From Palsa-504 sp963744005 (GTDB taxonomy: Bacteria; Actinomycetota; Actinomycetes; Streptosporangiales; Streptosporangiaceae): a stretch of DNA of 64,000 nucleotides. The stretch lies in the NCBI GenBank assembly GCA_963744005.1, contig CAVURU010000001.1, positions 149,654-213,653 on the forward strand. Direction: 5' to 3'. The translations under genes and the position numbers were made by a program. This document shows, piece after piece, positions 1 to 9,160 of this stretch. Position 1 is the first letter of the stretch. Every line of letters starts with the position of its first letter. Below the pieces are notes generated by a model, which made no database searches, was not told where the DNA came from, and worked only from the letters and a program-made list of their open reading frames with translations.

Positions 1-1
1 C

Positions 2-1180
2 CCGTGGGGCCGTGACACGCTGACCGGCGGCCCGTACAACGTGACCGTCACGGACAATGAGATCAGCTACAACGACACCTGCAATTTCGAAGGAACGCTG
101 ACCAACCAGGCCGTCGGCTGGTCCGATCACAACGCGGTCCCGGCCCAGTACCGCAATGCCCACTGCGGCCAGGTCACGCCGGACGGCAACGAGGGCGGCT
201 TCAAGCTCTGGCAGACCAACGGCGTCACCATCAAGGGGAACTACATCCACCACAACTGGGGGCCGGGAATCTGGGCGGACACCAACAACGCTAACACCAC
301 CTACGTCGACAACACCATTACCGATAACGATGGCTCGGCCATCATCGAGGAGATCTCCTATAACTTCTCGATCAAGAACAACTACCTGGCCAACAACGGC
401 TGGGCCAGCGGGCTGGGGAACCCGTCCTTCCCCACTCCGGCCATCTATGTAAGCGAGAGCGGCAGCGACTCGACGTCCGGCGGGATTCCCGCCTGTCGTG
501 AAGCATCCTGTGCTGCTCAGCCCGCCTACCCAGATGAGTCGGTCATCGGCAGCAACGTGTTCGTCAATAACGGCGGGAGCGTATTCCTCTGGCAGAATTC
601 GAATAGATTCTGCTCAGCCGGGACTGATGACGCGTGCACGCTGGCCCAGGCCGCGGGATCGAGTCCGTTCACCTCTTCCGCTTGCCGGTCCAACCTGCCG
701 TCCGCATCGGTCAATACGAGCAGCTACGCGGGTCAGCAGACCGGCTCCCCGGCCCGGGACTGGTGGGATGGCTGCATGTGGCACACGGCTAACGTCAAGG
801 TCACCAAGAACACCATTAATTTCAACCCGGCGCAGATCCCCCATTGCACCAAGAGTGCCTGGCCCGATTGCGGGGCAGGCGGCATTTTCTCGGAGTACGG
901 CAGCTCGGCGCCCTACAACCAGCCCGGCGGGTGGGTGATCCCCAGCCAGCTGACGTTCTTTGCCGGAAATAGCTGGTCGGGCAACGCCTATCACGGGCCC
1001 TCGACTTTTTACGCGTGGAACCAGGGAAACAACGACAACCCGGTCAGCTGGGATGAGTGGACGGGGGCCCTCTCGAAGGGGGACAAGTGCAGCTCAGCCA
1101 GCGAACGGCAGAGCGGGGCCTGTACCGGCCCGTTCGGTCAGGACGCGGGCAGCAGCTACGACAGCACCCCGGCGGCCTGA
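2..1180 (+). CDS. right-handed parallel beta-helix protein, 5' end outside window
   Basis: The frame is open from the first bases, so the N-terminus, including any signal peptide, lies before the window. The visible ~390 residues are rich in Asn, Gly, Ser and Thr and contain irregular ~22-residue rungs such as VTIKGNYIHHNWGPGIW, YVDNTITDNDGSAI and FSIKNNYLANNG. This is typical of parallel beta-helix proteins that bind or cleave polysaccharides (family knowledge). Cysteines are unusually frequent (for example CREASCAAQPAYP, DACTLAQ), which suggests disulfides and export. It ends 29 bases before the convergent flippase gene. Position at the edge of an exopolysaccharide locus suggests a secreted polysaccharide-modifying or cell-surface role. 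I see no specific catalytic signature, so substrate and activity are unknown. Confidence 0.75.
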   Translation, partial: PWGRDTLTGGPYNVTVTDNEISYNDTCNFEGTLTNQAVGWSDHNAVPAQYRNAHCGQVTPDGNEGGFKLWQTNGVTIKGNYIHHNWGPGIWADTNNANTTYVDNTITDNDGSAIIEEISYNFSIKNNYLANNGWASGLGNPSFPTPAIYVSESGSDSTSGGIPACREASCAAQPAYPDESVIGSNVFVNNGGSVFLWQNSNRFCSAGTDDACTLAQAAGSSPFTSSACRSNLPSASVNTSSYAGQQTGSPARDWWDGCMWHTANVKVTKNTINFNPAQIPHCTKSAWPDCGAGGIFSEYGSSAPYNQPGGWVIPSQLTFFAGNSWSGNAYHGPSTFYAWNQGNNDNPVSWDEWTGALSKGDKCSSASERQSGACTGPFGQDAGSSYDSTPAA

Positions 1181-1209
1181 TTGATCCCGGCCGGGCTAGC
1201 TGTACTCAG

Positions 1210-2607
1210 CTAGCGGGCGCTCCCGGTCGTCTGGGCGGGCTGATCGCTCGCCGCGGGCTGATCGCTTGCCGCGGGCAAGGCACTGGGCACCGGCGCGGCG
1301 GGCCGGCCCCGGAGCCCGGCCCAGATCGAGCCGTGGGCCGGGATCCGGTCGGACTCACGCATGGCCACCCGCAGCTGCCACCAGGCCACCGCCGCTCCGA
1401 TCATGATGGCGATGGAGGCCCCGAGCACGGTTCCGAAGGCGCCGTCGAGGTAGGCCCCGACCAGGGAGAAGATCACGTAGAGGACCGAGGCGATGGCCAC
1501 GGCGCGCAGGCTGCGCTTGGCCGCGCCGAGCGCGTGCAGCCCCGCGGTGGCCCCGGCAGTCAGGCAGTACCCCATCGTCGACACGGTCCAGGGCACGACG
1601 AGCGTGGCGGCTGGCCGCCACAGTTCGCTGCCCAGCAGGAGGTTCCCGAGGCCCAGCGGCAGGGCGATGATGAGCAGTACGCCCCAGACCAGGCCGAGGA
1701 TGGCCAGGCCCATTCCGACCAGCACGCAGTACAGCCGCAGTCGTCCGGGCGAATTCCGCAGGATCCGGGCCGCCTCGGGCACGGTCACCAGCGAGATGCC
1801 GAAGAAGATCACCTGGAAGGGGCCCATCAGCAGGCCGGCCGCCTGCACGTAGCCGACCGCCGTCAGGCCTGCGATCAAGCCGAGCCCGTAGGTCCGGAGC
1901 TGGCCGGATCCGCTGGTCGCCGTGTTCTCCAGCATGTAGCGCAGGCCCAGGTCACGGTGCCGGGTCACCCACTGCCAGCCCAGCGCTGGCCGGGGGATGA
2001 CCCGCGCCTGGAAGGGCCCGACGCAGGCCGCCACGGCGGCCGCGATGCCCCAGGCCAGCATCAGCCAGAACACGCTGCTCACGTGCACCATGCGCAGCAG
2101 GATCAGGGGCGGGACCAGCGTCAGCGTCCACACCGTGTCGTTGATGAAGGCCTTGCCACCCCGGCCGAGCGCGAAAAACGCGTAGCGCCAGCTGTCCTGC
2201 AGCAGCAGGCCGGGCAGGATCAGTCCCAGCGCCAGGAAGGCCATCCGCGGCTGGCCGTGCAGCAGGAGCGCGGTCACCATCGTGGCCGCGCCGATGATCA
2301 GGCCGACCACCACGGCCGTCCCGGTGACCCGGGCCGTCACATGCCGCCAGGTCGCCACGTCGGTTCCGCTGAACCTGACCAGCATCGGGTCGGTCGCCAG
2401 CCCGCGCGACGCGGTGATGGCGAACGAGTAGGTCACGTAGGCCAGGCTGAACGCGCCGAACTCCGAGGCGCCCAGTTCACGGGCGATGTAGAAACTCACC
2501 GCCGCGTTGCTGACACTGCACATGACCTGGTCGGCCAGGCCCCAGCCGAAGCGCTGGGCAATGCGGCGCGGCATGGACCCGAACTTGCCGGCGATACGGC
2601 TACCCAC
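1210..2607 (-). CDS. polysaccharide (Wzx/MATE-like) flippase
   Basis: The 465-residue protein is almost entirely hydrophobic helices separated by short basic loops, about 12 to 14 predicted membrane segments. The N-terminal segment (GLADQVMCSVSNAAVSFYIA, then LGASEFGAFSLAYVTYSFAI) resembles the first helices of oligosaccharide flippases of the Polysacc_synt/MATE group. These move undecaprenyl-linked repeat units across the cytoplasmic membrane. The C-terminus is a short Ala/Pro-rich tail with a duplicated AASDQPA stretch. It starts at GTG 39 bases downstream of the epimerase gene on the same strand, so the two probably form a short operon. The surrounding sugar-processing genes support a role in exopolysaccharide repeat-unit export. 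The transported glycan cannot be predicted. Confidence 0.8.
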   Translation of the reverse strand: MGSRIAGKFGSMPRRIAQRFGWGLADQVMCSVSNAAVSFYIARELGASEFGAFSLAYVTYSFAITASRGLATDPMLVRFSGTDVATWRHVTARVTGTAVVVGLIIGAATMVTALLLHGQPRMAFLALGLILPGLLLQDSWRYAFFALGRGGKAFINDTVWTLTLVPPLILLRMVHVSSVFWLMLAWGIAAAVAACVGPFQARVIPRPALGWQWVTRHRDLGLRYMLENTATSGSGQLRTYGLGLIAGLTAVGYVQAAGLLMGPFQVIFFGISLVTVPEAARILRNSPGRLRLYCVLVGMGLAILGLVWGVLLIIALPLGLGNLLLGSELWRPAATLVVPWTVSTMGYCLTAGATAGLHALGAAKRSLRAVAIASVLYVIFSLVGAYLDGAFGTVLGASIAIMIGAAVAWWQLRVAMRESDRIPAHGSIWAGLRGRPAAPVPSALPAASDQPAASDQPAQTTGSAR

Positions 2608-2646
2608 GGATCGCTACCGTCGCCCCTTCCGCCTTCGCTGGCCTGC

Positions 2647-3684
2647 TCACGTTGCTGTCCCGGGCGGCCTGCGCAGCATGTCGTCGACCTGCCCGGCGTC
2701 CAGCAGCTCCCGTAGCCGGCGCAGCCGGACGAATCGTGAGCCGGTGAAATCGTCGTAGGTCAGCCCGTACTTGGCGTAGGCCGTGATGAGCTCGCTGACA
2801 CCATCCCGGACGGTCCACTGCAGCTTCAGGCCGGGGAACGTCTCAGTCAGCTTGGCGAAGTCGACGCGGTAGTTACGCAGGTCAGGACCGGCGTCCGCGG
2901 CCAGCGACACGTCTGAGCCCGGCACCGCGTCGCGGACCATGTCGGCAATCTCGCGAATCTGCACGTTGTCCTGCGGGCGCCCGATGTTGAACGCCTGGTC
3001 GTGCACGACCTCGCGCGGGGCTTCCAGCATGGCGGCGAAGGCCCGGCTGATGTCCTCGATATGCACCAGCGGACGCCACGGAGTCCCGTCGCTCTGCAGC
3101 CGCACCTGGCCCGTGGTCATGGCCACCGCGGTGAGGTTGTTGACCACGATGTCCAGCCGCAGCCGGGTCGAAGCACCGTACGCGGTGGCATTGCGCAGGT
3201 AGGTGGGGCTGAAGTTATCGTCGGCCAGCTCCGACAGCCCGCGTTCGCCGCGCACCTTGCTCTCGCCGTAGGGGGTCACCGGGAACAGCTCGGCGTCCTC
3301 CGTGACGGCCTGCGAGCCGGCCGCGCCGTACAGGCTGCAGGACGAGGCGAACAGGAAACGCGGCACGCCGGCCTGCTTCGCGGCCCGGGCCAGGTGCAGG
3401 GTGCCGTCCAGGTTGACCGAGTAGGTCGCATCCGGGTTGAGGTCCCCGAGCGGGTCGTTGGACAGCGCGGCCAGGCACAGCACCGCGTCGTAGCCGGTCA
3501 GCTGGCCGGGCTCGACATCCCGCATGTCCCGTGGGCCGTGATACGGGTTCTCCGGGGCCGGGCCGAGATCGCACCCTTCGTAGAGGCCCAGGTCGAGCCC
3601 GTCGACCTGATGTCCGGCCGCCTGCAGGAACGGCACCAGGACGGTGCCGATATAGCCGCGGTCGCCTGCAACCAGGACTCTCAC
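2647..3684 (-). CDS. NAD-dependent NDP-sugar epimerase/dehydratase (extended SDR)
   Basis: A 345-residue extended short-chain dehydrogenase. The N-terminal Rossmann motif is GDRGYIG (residues ~7-13). The catalytic serine region is FASSCSLYG, and the YGESK pentapeptide (residues ~139-143) supplies the Tyr-x-x-x-Lys pair. Family members epimerise or dehydrate nucleotide-activated sugars in the cytoplasm. The GTG start lies after a G-rich ribosome-binding stretch. It leads a two-gene minus-strand unit with the flippase, and is divergent from the glycosyltransferase at 3826, so the ~140-base gap should hold both promoters. Exact substrate (for example a UDP- or dTDP-hexose) is not determinable from sequence alone. 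Confidence 0.85.
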   Translation of the reverse strand: MRVLVAGDRGYIGTVLVPFLQAAGHQVDGLDLGLYEGCDLGPAPENPYHGPRDMRDVEPGQLTGYDAVLCLAALSNDPLGDLNPDATYSVNLDGTLHLARAAKQAGVPRFLFASSCSLYGAAGSQAVTEDAELFPVTPYGESKVRGERGLSELADDNFSPTYLRNATAYGASTRLRLDIVVNNLTAVAMTTGQVRLQSDGTPWRPLVHIEDISRAFAAMLEAPREVVHDQAFNIGRPQDNVQIREIADMVRDAVPGSDVSLAADAGPDLRNYRVDFAKLTETFPGLKLQWTVRDGVSELITAYAKYGLTYDDFTGSRFVRLRRLRELLDAGQVDDMLRRPPGTAT

Positions 3685-3825
3685 TCCGTACCCCCAGGGC
3701 TCGGCTGATGTCGTTCACTGCGGCCAGATCATGCTGCCACCTTTAACAAGACCCGGTGGCGGCCGAATTGATACCGCTCGGCGTGACATGTTCGGGCGTA
3801 TCACGGATGCCGCCTGGGCGCTCTA

Positions 3826-5046
3826 GTGAACGTGCAAAAACGCCGCATCCTCATTATCGTGCAGAACCTCCCGCTGCCCTTTGACCGGCGGGTATGGCTC
3901 GAGTGCCAGGCTCTGGTGGCCGCGGGCTACCGGGTGGCCGCGGTCTGCCCGAAAGCCAGCGGGGATCCCGGCTACCAGGTGCTCGGCGGGGTCGAGCTGT
4001 ACAAGTACCGGCCCTACGCGCCCGGCGGCAGCAAGGCGGGCTTCATCGCCGAGTACATCTACTCGTTCCTGGCCACCGCCGGGCTGACGGTCAGGGCCCG
4101 CCTGCACGGCCGGTTCGCGGTCATCCAGGCGTGCAACCCGCCGGACATCTTCTGGCCCATTGCGCTGGCCTTCCGGGCCGTCGAGGGAACCAGGTTCGTC
4201 TTTGACCATCACGACCTGTGCCCCGAGCTGTTCGAGTCCCGGTTCGCCGGCGGGCCGCGGCTTCCCTATCGCGGGCTGCGCTGGCTGGAGCGCCGTACGC
4301 ACCGGTCGGCCGACCACGTGATATCGACCAATGCGTCCTACCGGGAGATTGCCATCAGCCGGAGCGGCAAGGCGCCCGCGGACGTCACCATCGTCCGCAC
4401 CGGCCCGGACCCGGAGCGCCTCAAGCGCGGCCCGGCCGATCCTGCCCTGCGCCGCGGCCGCAAGTACCTGGCCACCTATATCGGCGTCATGGGCCCGCAG
4501 GACGGAGTCGACATCGTCGTCCGGGCGGCGGGCATCCTGGTCCACGATCTTGGCCGGGACGACATCGCGTTCACGCTGATCGGCTCGGGCGACTGCTTCG
4601 ATGAGCTGGTGGCGCTGCGCGACGAGCTGGGCCTGGCCGGTCACGTGGAGTTCACCGGGCGCGCGCCGGACGAGCTGGTCACGCAGATCATGTCCACCGC
4701 TGACGTGGGCCTGTCCCCGGATCCCAAGAATCCGCTCAATGACCTGTCCACCATGAACAAGTCCATGGAGTACATGGCGTTCGAGCTGCCGGTCGTGGCC
4801 TTCGACCTGCGCGAGACGCGAGTCTCGGTCGGGGACGCCGGCGTGTACGTGCGGCCCAACGACGTGCGTGAGTACGCGGAGGCGATTGCCGGCCTCCTCG
4901 ACGACGAGGCCAAGCGCGCCCTGCTGGGCAAGCTGGGTCGCGAGCGCGTCGAGCAGGAACTGGCCTGGTCCCACCAGGAGCGGGCCTACCTGGATGTCTA
5001 CCAGGGCCTGACCGGGACGAAAGCGCTCGACGAGGCAAGGAGCTGA
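3826..5046 (+). CDS. GT4-type glycosyltransferase
   Basis: The 406-residue protein has the two-domain GT-B layout. The N-terminal part contains ILIIVQNLPLPFDRRVWLE, a form common in exopolysaccharide GT4 enzymes, followed by a Rossmann-like half ending near residue 170. The C-terminal donor domain has YIGVMGPQDGVD, FTGRAPDELVTQI and EYMAFELPVVAFDLRETR; the last corresponds to the usual acidic GT4 donor-binding loop. It would transfer an NDP-sugar to a lipid-linked intermediate at the cytoplasmic membrane. GTG 3826 directly follows an in-frame TAG; a second GTG six bases downstream is possible, and no strong ribosome site is visible. The gene ends one base before the AsnB gene, so it opens a plus-strand polysaccharide operon. 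Confidence 0.85.
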   Translation: MNVQKRRILIIVQNLPLPFDRRVWLECQALVAAGYRVAAVCPKASGDPGYQVLGGVELYKYRPYAPGGSKAGFIAEYIYSFLATAGLTVRARLHGRFAVIQACNPPDIFWPIALAFRAVEGTRFVFDHHDLCPELFESRFAGGPRLPYRGLRWLERRTHRSADHVISTNASYREIAISRSGKAPADVTIVRTGPDPERLKRGPADPALRRGRKYLATYIGVMGPQDGVDIVVRAAGILVHDLGRDDIAFTLIGSGDCFDELVALRDELGLAGHVEFTGRAPDELVTQIMSTADVGLSPDPKNPLNDLSTMNKSMEYMAFELPVVAFDLRETRVSVGDAGVYVRPNDVREYAEAIAGLLDDEAKRALLGKLGRERVEQELAWSHQERAYLDVYQGLTGTKALDEARS

Positions 5047-5047
5047 C

Positions 5048-6955
5048 GTGTGCGGTATCGCAGGCTGTTATCAGCAGCCCGACGGCCAGAAGCTCGTGGA
5101 CATCATGAGCGACCGGATCGCCCACCGGGGCCCTGACGCAGCCGGGACCTGGAGCCATGAAGACGGGCGGCTGTCCATCCACCTCGGCCACCGGCGGCTG
5201 TCCATCATCGACCTGTCGACGGCGGCCGATCAGCCGCTGTCCAAGCACGGGCTGACCCTGGTCTACAACGGCGAGCTGTACAACTACCGCGATCTGCGCG
5301 CGCAGCTGGCCAGCCGGGGCGTCAGCTTCGTCACCAAGTCCGACACCGAGGTGGTACTCGAGGCCTGGCGGGCCTGGGGGCCTGAAGCGCTGGGCAAGTT
5401 CCGCGGCATGTTCGCCTTCGCGCTCGCGGACAAGGCGACCGGCGAACTGGTCCTGGCCCGCGATCCGCTGGGCATCAAGCCGCTCTACTACCTGCCGCGA
5501 GGCGACGGGGCGATCTTCGCCTCGGAGCTCAAGGCGCTGGTCGCCGCGGTGGGCAGCGAGCTGCGGATGGAGCCGGGCGCCATGGTCGCCTCGATGCTCT
5601 ACTACTGGGTGCCCGATCAGCAGTGCGCTGTGGCCGGGGTCAGCAAGCTCCCGCCGGGCTCGTGGGCGCGCCTGCGCCCGGGCGGCCGCCTCGACATCCA
5701 CCAGTACTGGCACATCCCGGACATCGCCGAGGAGGCCGCCGCGGGACCGGCCGCCGACCTGTCCCAGGTCATCGAGGAGTCGGTGACGGCGCACATGGTG
5801 TCGGACGTGCCGGTGTCGAGCTTCCTGTCCGGGGGCCTGGACTCGAGCATCATCACGGTCCTGGCGCACCAGGCCAGCCAGGGCGTCGACGCCTACACGA
5901 TCACCTTCCGGCCCGAGGACCAGCGGCTCGAGGCCATGCCCGACGACGCCATCTACGCGCGCAAGGTGGCGGCGCGGTACGGCATCGACCTGCACGAGAT
6001 CGAGATCTCCCCCGACATCGTCGACCTGCTGCCCCGCATCGTCGACGTGCTCGACGAGCCGATCGGCGATCCCGCCGCCATCAACACCCTGCTCATGTGC
6101 CAGGCCGCGCGGGAGCGCGACGTCAAGGTGATCCTCTCCGGCATGGGCGCTGACGAGCTGTTCGGCGGCTACCGCAAGCACCTGGCGTGCGTCATGGCCA
6201 GCAGCTACGGCAAGCTGCCCAGCGTCCCCCGCGCCGGGGTGCGGCAGGCGGTGGAGCGGTTCCCGGTGAGCGTGGGCGGCCGCGGCCTGCGTTACGCCCG
6301 GTGGGCCAAGCGGTTCCTGACCTTCGCCGAGCTGCCCGAAGAGCCCCGGTTCCGCCGCAGCTACACGCTGTATGACCCGGACGAGCTGGGCGCCCTGGTC
6401 AGCCCGGACCTGGGCGCCCAGGTCGACCAGGTGATCGGGAACCACCGCGAGATCTACGACGACAATGCGCTGACCGACGAGGTCAACCGGATGTGCCTGG
6501 CCGACACCCGGCTGTTCCTGACCGGGCTGAACCTGGCCTACACGGACCGGGCGAGCATGGCGGCCTCGGTCGAGGTGCGCGTCCCGTTCGTGGATCCGGT
6601 CGTCGCCGCGGCGGCCTTCTCGGTGGCCGGCCGCGACAAGATCCGGAACCGGCAGGGCAAGGTCGCGCTCAAGCGGGCCGCCGAGAAGTGGCTGCCACAC
6701 GAGATCGTCTACCGGCCCAAGGCCTCCTTCAGCGCTCCCCTGCGGGCGTGGGTGCGCAATGACCTGCAAGAGGTCATCCAGGACGTGCTTATCAGCGGTG
6801 AGCTAGTGCAGAGCGGAATGATACGCGGCGGCGCGGTGCGGCAGCTCGTCGACGACGAGCAGGCCGGCCGCGAGGATCGCGCCAAGCAGATATGGCAGCT
6901 GTTGACGCTGGAGCTGTGGTACCGCCACATGCAGTCCATGGGCGTTGCGGCCTGA
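5048..6955 (+). CDS. asnB: asparagine synthase (glutamine-hydrolysing) family, polysaccharide-associated
   Basis: A 635-residue class II glutamine amidotransferase/synthetase, the usual AsnB length. The protein starts MCGIAGCYQQ, so Cys2 becomes the N-terminal nucleophile after Met removal. The glutaminase domain continues to about residue 210 with IAHRGPD and VYNGELYNYRDLR. The synthetase domain carries the PP-loop SGGLDSS near residue 260. It uses Gln and ATP to amidate a carboxylate. Chromosomal AsnB makes asparagine, but copies inside polysaccharide clusters are thought to amidate uronic acids or glycan carboxylates, which is what its neighbours suggest here (inference). GTG start one base after the upstream stop. 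It is followed with no gap by the next gene. Confidence 0.88.
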   Translation: MCGIAGCYQQPDGQKLVDIMSDRIAHRGPDAAGTWSHEDGRLSIHLGHRRLSIIDLSTAADQPLSKHGLTLVYNGELYNYRDLRAQLASRGVSFVTKSDTEVVLEAWRAWGPEALGKFRGMFAFALADKATGELVLARDPLGIKPLYYLPRGDGAIFASELKALVAAVGSELRMEPGAMVASMLYYWVPDQQCAVAGVSKLPPGSWARLRPGGRLDIHQYWHIPDIAEEAAAGPAADLSQVIEESVTAHMVSDVPVSSFLSGGLDSSIITVLAHQASQGVDAYTITFRPEDQRLEAMPDDAIYARKVAARYGIDLHEIEISPDIVDLLPRIVDVLDEPIGDPAAINTLLMCQAARERDVKVILSGMGADELFGGYRKHLACVMASSYGKLPSVPRAGVRQAVERFPVSVGGRGLRYARWAKRFLTFAELPEEPRFRRSYTLYDPDELGALVSPDLGAQVDQVIGNHREIYDDNALTDEVNRMCLADTRLFLTGLNLAYTDRASMAASVEVRVPFVDPVVAAAAFSVAGRDKIRNRQGKVALKRAAEKWLPHEIVYRPKASFSAPLRAWVRNDLQEVIQDVLISGELVQSGMIRGGAVRQLVDDEQAGREDRAKQIWQLLTLELWYRHMQSMGVAA

Positions 6956-6970
6956 TTGACGAGGGACCTG

Positions 6971-9160
6971 ATGAAGCAGATAGCCCAGAATTACAAGTCC
7001 GGCGAGCTGGCCGTGCTGGACGTGCCCGCTCCGACGTGCCGTCCCGGTGGCGTCCTGGTGCGGTCGCTGTTCTCGCTGATCTCGACCGGCACCGAGATGA
7101 TGAAGGTGTCCGAGGCCAGCATGTCCATGGTGGGCATGGCCCGGGCCCGGCCGGACCAGGTGCGCAAGGTCCTGGAGACGGTGCAGCAGCAGGGCGCGGT
7201 GACCACCTACAAGAAGGTCATGAACCGCCTCGACTCCTACACTCCGCTGGGCTACTCGCTGTGCGGCGTCGTCACCGAGGTGGGCCAGGGCGCCGAGGAA
7301 TTCAAGGTCGGCCAGCTCGTCGCCGCGGCCGGCAATGAGCATGCCCTGCACGCGGAGTACAACTGGGTCCCTGTCAACTTGTGCGCCGCGGTTCCGGCCG
7401 GCGTGCTGCCGGAACACGCCGCCTTCTCGACCGTCGCGTCGATCGCCATGCACGGCGTGCGGCGGGCCGAGGTCCAGCTGGGCGAGACGGCCGTGGTCAT
7501 CGGCCTCGGGCTGGTCGGGCAGATCGTGGTCAGGTTGCTGATCGCCGCCGGCATCCAGGTGGTCGGCATCGATCCGGTCGAAGACCGCTGCCGCCTGGCC
7601 GAGAAGGCCGGGGCCGTGCTGTGCGGCGCTCCGGAGGGCGAGGGCCTGGACAACCTGGCCCGGGAACTCTCCTCGATCACCAGCGGGCGGGGTGCTGACC
7701 ACATCTTCCTGGCCGCTGGGGGATCGACCAACGGGCCGGTCGAGGCGGCCGTGAAGCTGGCCCGGGATCGCGCCCGGGTCATCGACATCGGGAAGATGAA
7801 GCTCGACCTGCCCTGGAACGCGTACTACGAGAAGGAACTCGACGTCCGGTTCTCCCGGTCCTACGGGCCCGGCCGCTACGACGACCGGTATGAGCTCGAG
7901 GGCATCGACTACCCGGCCGGGTACGTCCGCTGGACCGAGAAGCGGAACCTGGAGTCCTTCCTCGACCTGGTCGCCCGGAACGAGGTCGAGGTAGCCACCC
8001 TGGTCTCGGGCGTCTTCCCGATGTCGGACGCCGCCACGGTCTACGCCGGCCTGAAGTCGGGTGAGCTCAAGGCCGTCGGCGTCCTGCTCGAGTATCCGGT
8101 ACCGGACGAGGACGCCCCCGCGCCGGCCACCAGCCGGGTACTCAGCGGGCCTGCGCGCCAGGCCCAGCGCCGTCCGCCGGCCGGGACGGCGCAGGTCGCC
8201 GTGGGCTTCATCGGGGCGGGCAACTACGCGTCGTCGATGCTGCTGCCCCACCTGGCCAGCCTCGAGGACGTCAACCTGGCGCATGTCGCCACGACCAGGT
8301 CGCTGTCGGCCGTCAACGCTCAGCGGAAGTTCGGGTTCACCACCGGGTCGACAGCGGCCGACGCGGTGCTGGAAGATCCGTCGCTGGACGCGATCTTCAT
8401 CGTGACCAGGCATCAGACGCACGCTCAGCTCGTGTGCCGTGCCCTGGCCACCGGGAAGGCCGTCTATGTCGAGAAGCCGCTGGCGCTGACCCACGACGAG
8501 GTCGACCGCATCGTCGCCACTATCGAGGAGACCGGCAACGACCGGCTCATGGTGGGCTTCAACCGGCGCTTCGCGCCGCTGCTGACGCAGATGAGGAACG
8601 ACTTCCGTCCCGCAGACGGCCGTTCGGTCACCCGGTACCTGGTCAACGCCGGGCCGCTCGCGGCGGACAGCTGGTACCTCAACGAGGAGGCGGAGGGCTC
8701 GCGGTTCACCGGCGAAGGCGGGCACTTCCTCGACACGCTGAGCTGGTGGGCATCGAGCCTGCCGGAGGAGGTCTACGCCCTCCGCGGCCCGGACAAGGGC
8801 GATGTCCTGGTCACCGTCCGGTTCGCCAGCGGATCCAGCGGCCACATCGCGTACCTCACCGGGGGTAACTCGCGTTACCCGAAGGAGACGCTGGACGTCA
8901 CTGGTGAAGGCCGCAGCGCCCAGCTCGACAACTTCAAGAGCGCCACGGTCTGGTCCGGGCGGAAGAAGAGCACGGCGCGAGCACGTGGCGGCCAGGACAA
9001 GGGCCAGCAGTCGGAGATGGCGCAGTTTGTGGCCGCCGTCCGCAGCGGTGCCCCGATGCCGATCGCGCTCGACTCGCTGGTCGCCACGACCAGGGCCACC
9101 ATCGCGGTGGGCGAGAGCCTGCTGACCGGGCGCCCGGAACGCGTGCGGCTGTGGGCGTGA
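6971..9160 (+). CDS. bi-domain oxidoreductase: zinc-type alcohol dehydrogenase-like plus Gfo/Idh/MocA
   Basis: Two NAD(P)-binding enzymes are fused. Residues ~1-385 are an MDR/alcohol dehydrogenase-like module with SLCGVVTEVGQGAEEFKVGQ and the nucleotide-binding run AVVIGLGLVGQIVV; I do not see the structural four-cysteine zinc lobe. Residues ~410-729 are a Gfo/Idh/MocA oxidoreductase with VGFIGAGNYASSMLLPHL and the diagnostic VYVEKPLAL. Fusions of this type recur in polysaccharide clusters next to heparinase II/III-like genes, where they are thought to act on sugar nucleotides or lipid-linked sugars (established association, mechanism unclear). I prefer ATG 6971 because GAGGG lies five bases upstream; a TTG at 6956 touching the asnB stop is the alternative. 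The 3' end overlaps the next gene. Confidence 0.83.
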   Translation: MKQIAQNYKSGELAVLDVPAPTCRPGGVLVRSLFSLISTGTEMMKVSEASMSMVGMARARPDQVRKVLETVQQQGAVTTYKKVMNRLDSYTPLGYSLCGVVTEVGQGAEEFKVGQLVAAAGNEHALHAEYNWVPVNLCAAVPAGVLPEHAAFSTVASIAMHGVRRAEVQLGETAVVIGLGLVGQIVVRLLIAAGIQVVGIDPVEDRCRLAEKAGAVLCGAPEGEGLDNLARELSSITSGRGADHIFLAAGGSTNGPVEAAVKLARDRARVIDIGKMKLDLPWNAYYEKELDVRFSRSYGPGRYDDRYELEGIDYPAGYVRWTEKRNLESFLDLVARNEVEVATLVSGVFPMSDAATVYAGLKSGELKAVGVLLEYPVPDEDAPAPATSRVLSGPARQAQRRPPAGTAQVAVGFIGAGNYASSMLLPHLASLEDVNLAHVATTRSLSAVNAQRKFGFTTGSTAADAVLEDPSLDAIFIVTRHQTHAQLVCRALATGKAVYVEKPLALTHDEVDRIVATIEETGNDRLMVGFNRRFAPLLTQMRNDFRPADGRSVTRYLVNAGPLAADSWYLNEEAEGSRFTGEGGHFLDTLSWWASSLPEEVYALRGPDKGDVLVTVRFASGSSGHIAYLTGGNSRYPKETLDVTGEGRSAQLDNFKSATVWSGRKKSTARARGGQDKGQQSEMAQFVAAVRSGAPMPIALDSLVATTRATIAVGESLLTGRPERVRLWA

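Noticed and set aside
1057..2715. Long plus-strand ORF (552 residues) opposite the flippase
   Set aside because: Gln/His/Arg/Gly-rich noise typical of antisense frames in high-GC DNA; the minus strand encodes a clear membrane transporter.
4736..8845. Two minus-strand ORFs of ~680 residues opposite asnB and the oxidoreductase
   Set aside because: Low-complexity antisense composition with no domain signature; the plus-strand genes have full motif sets.
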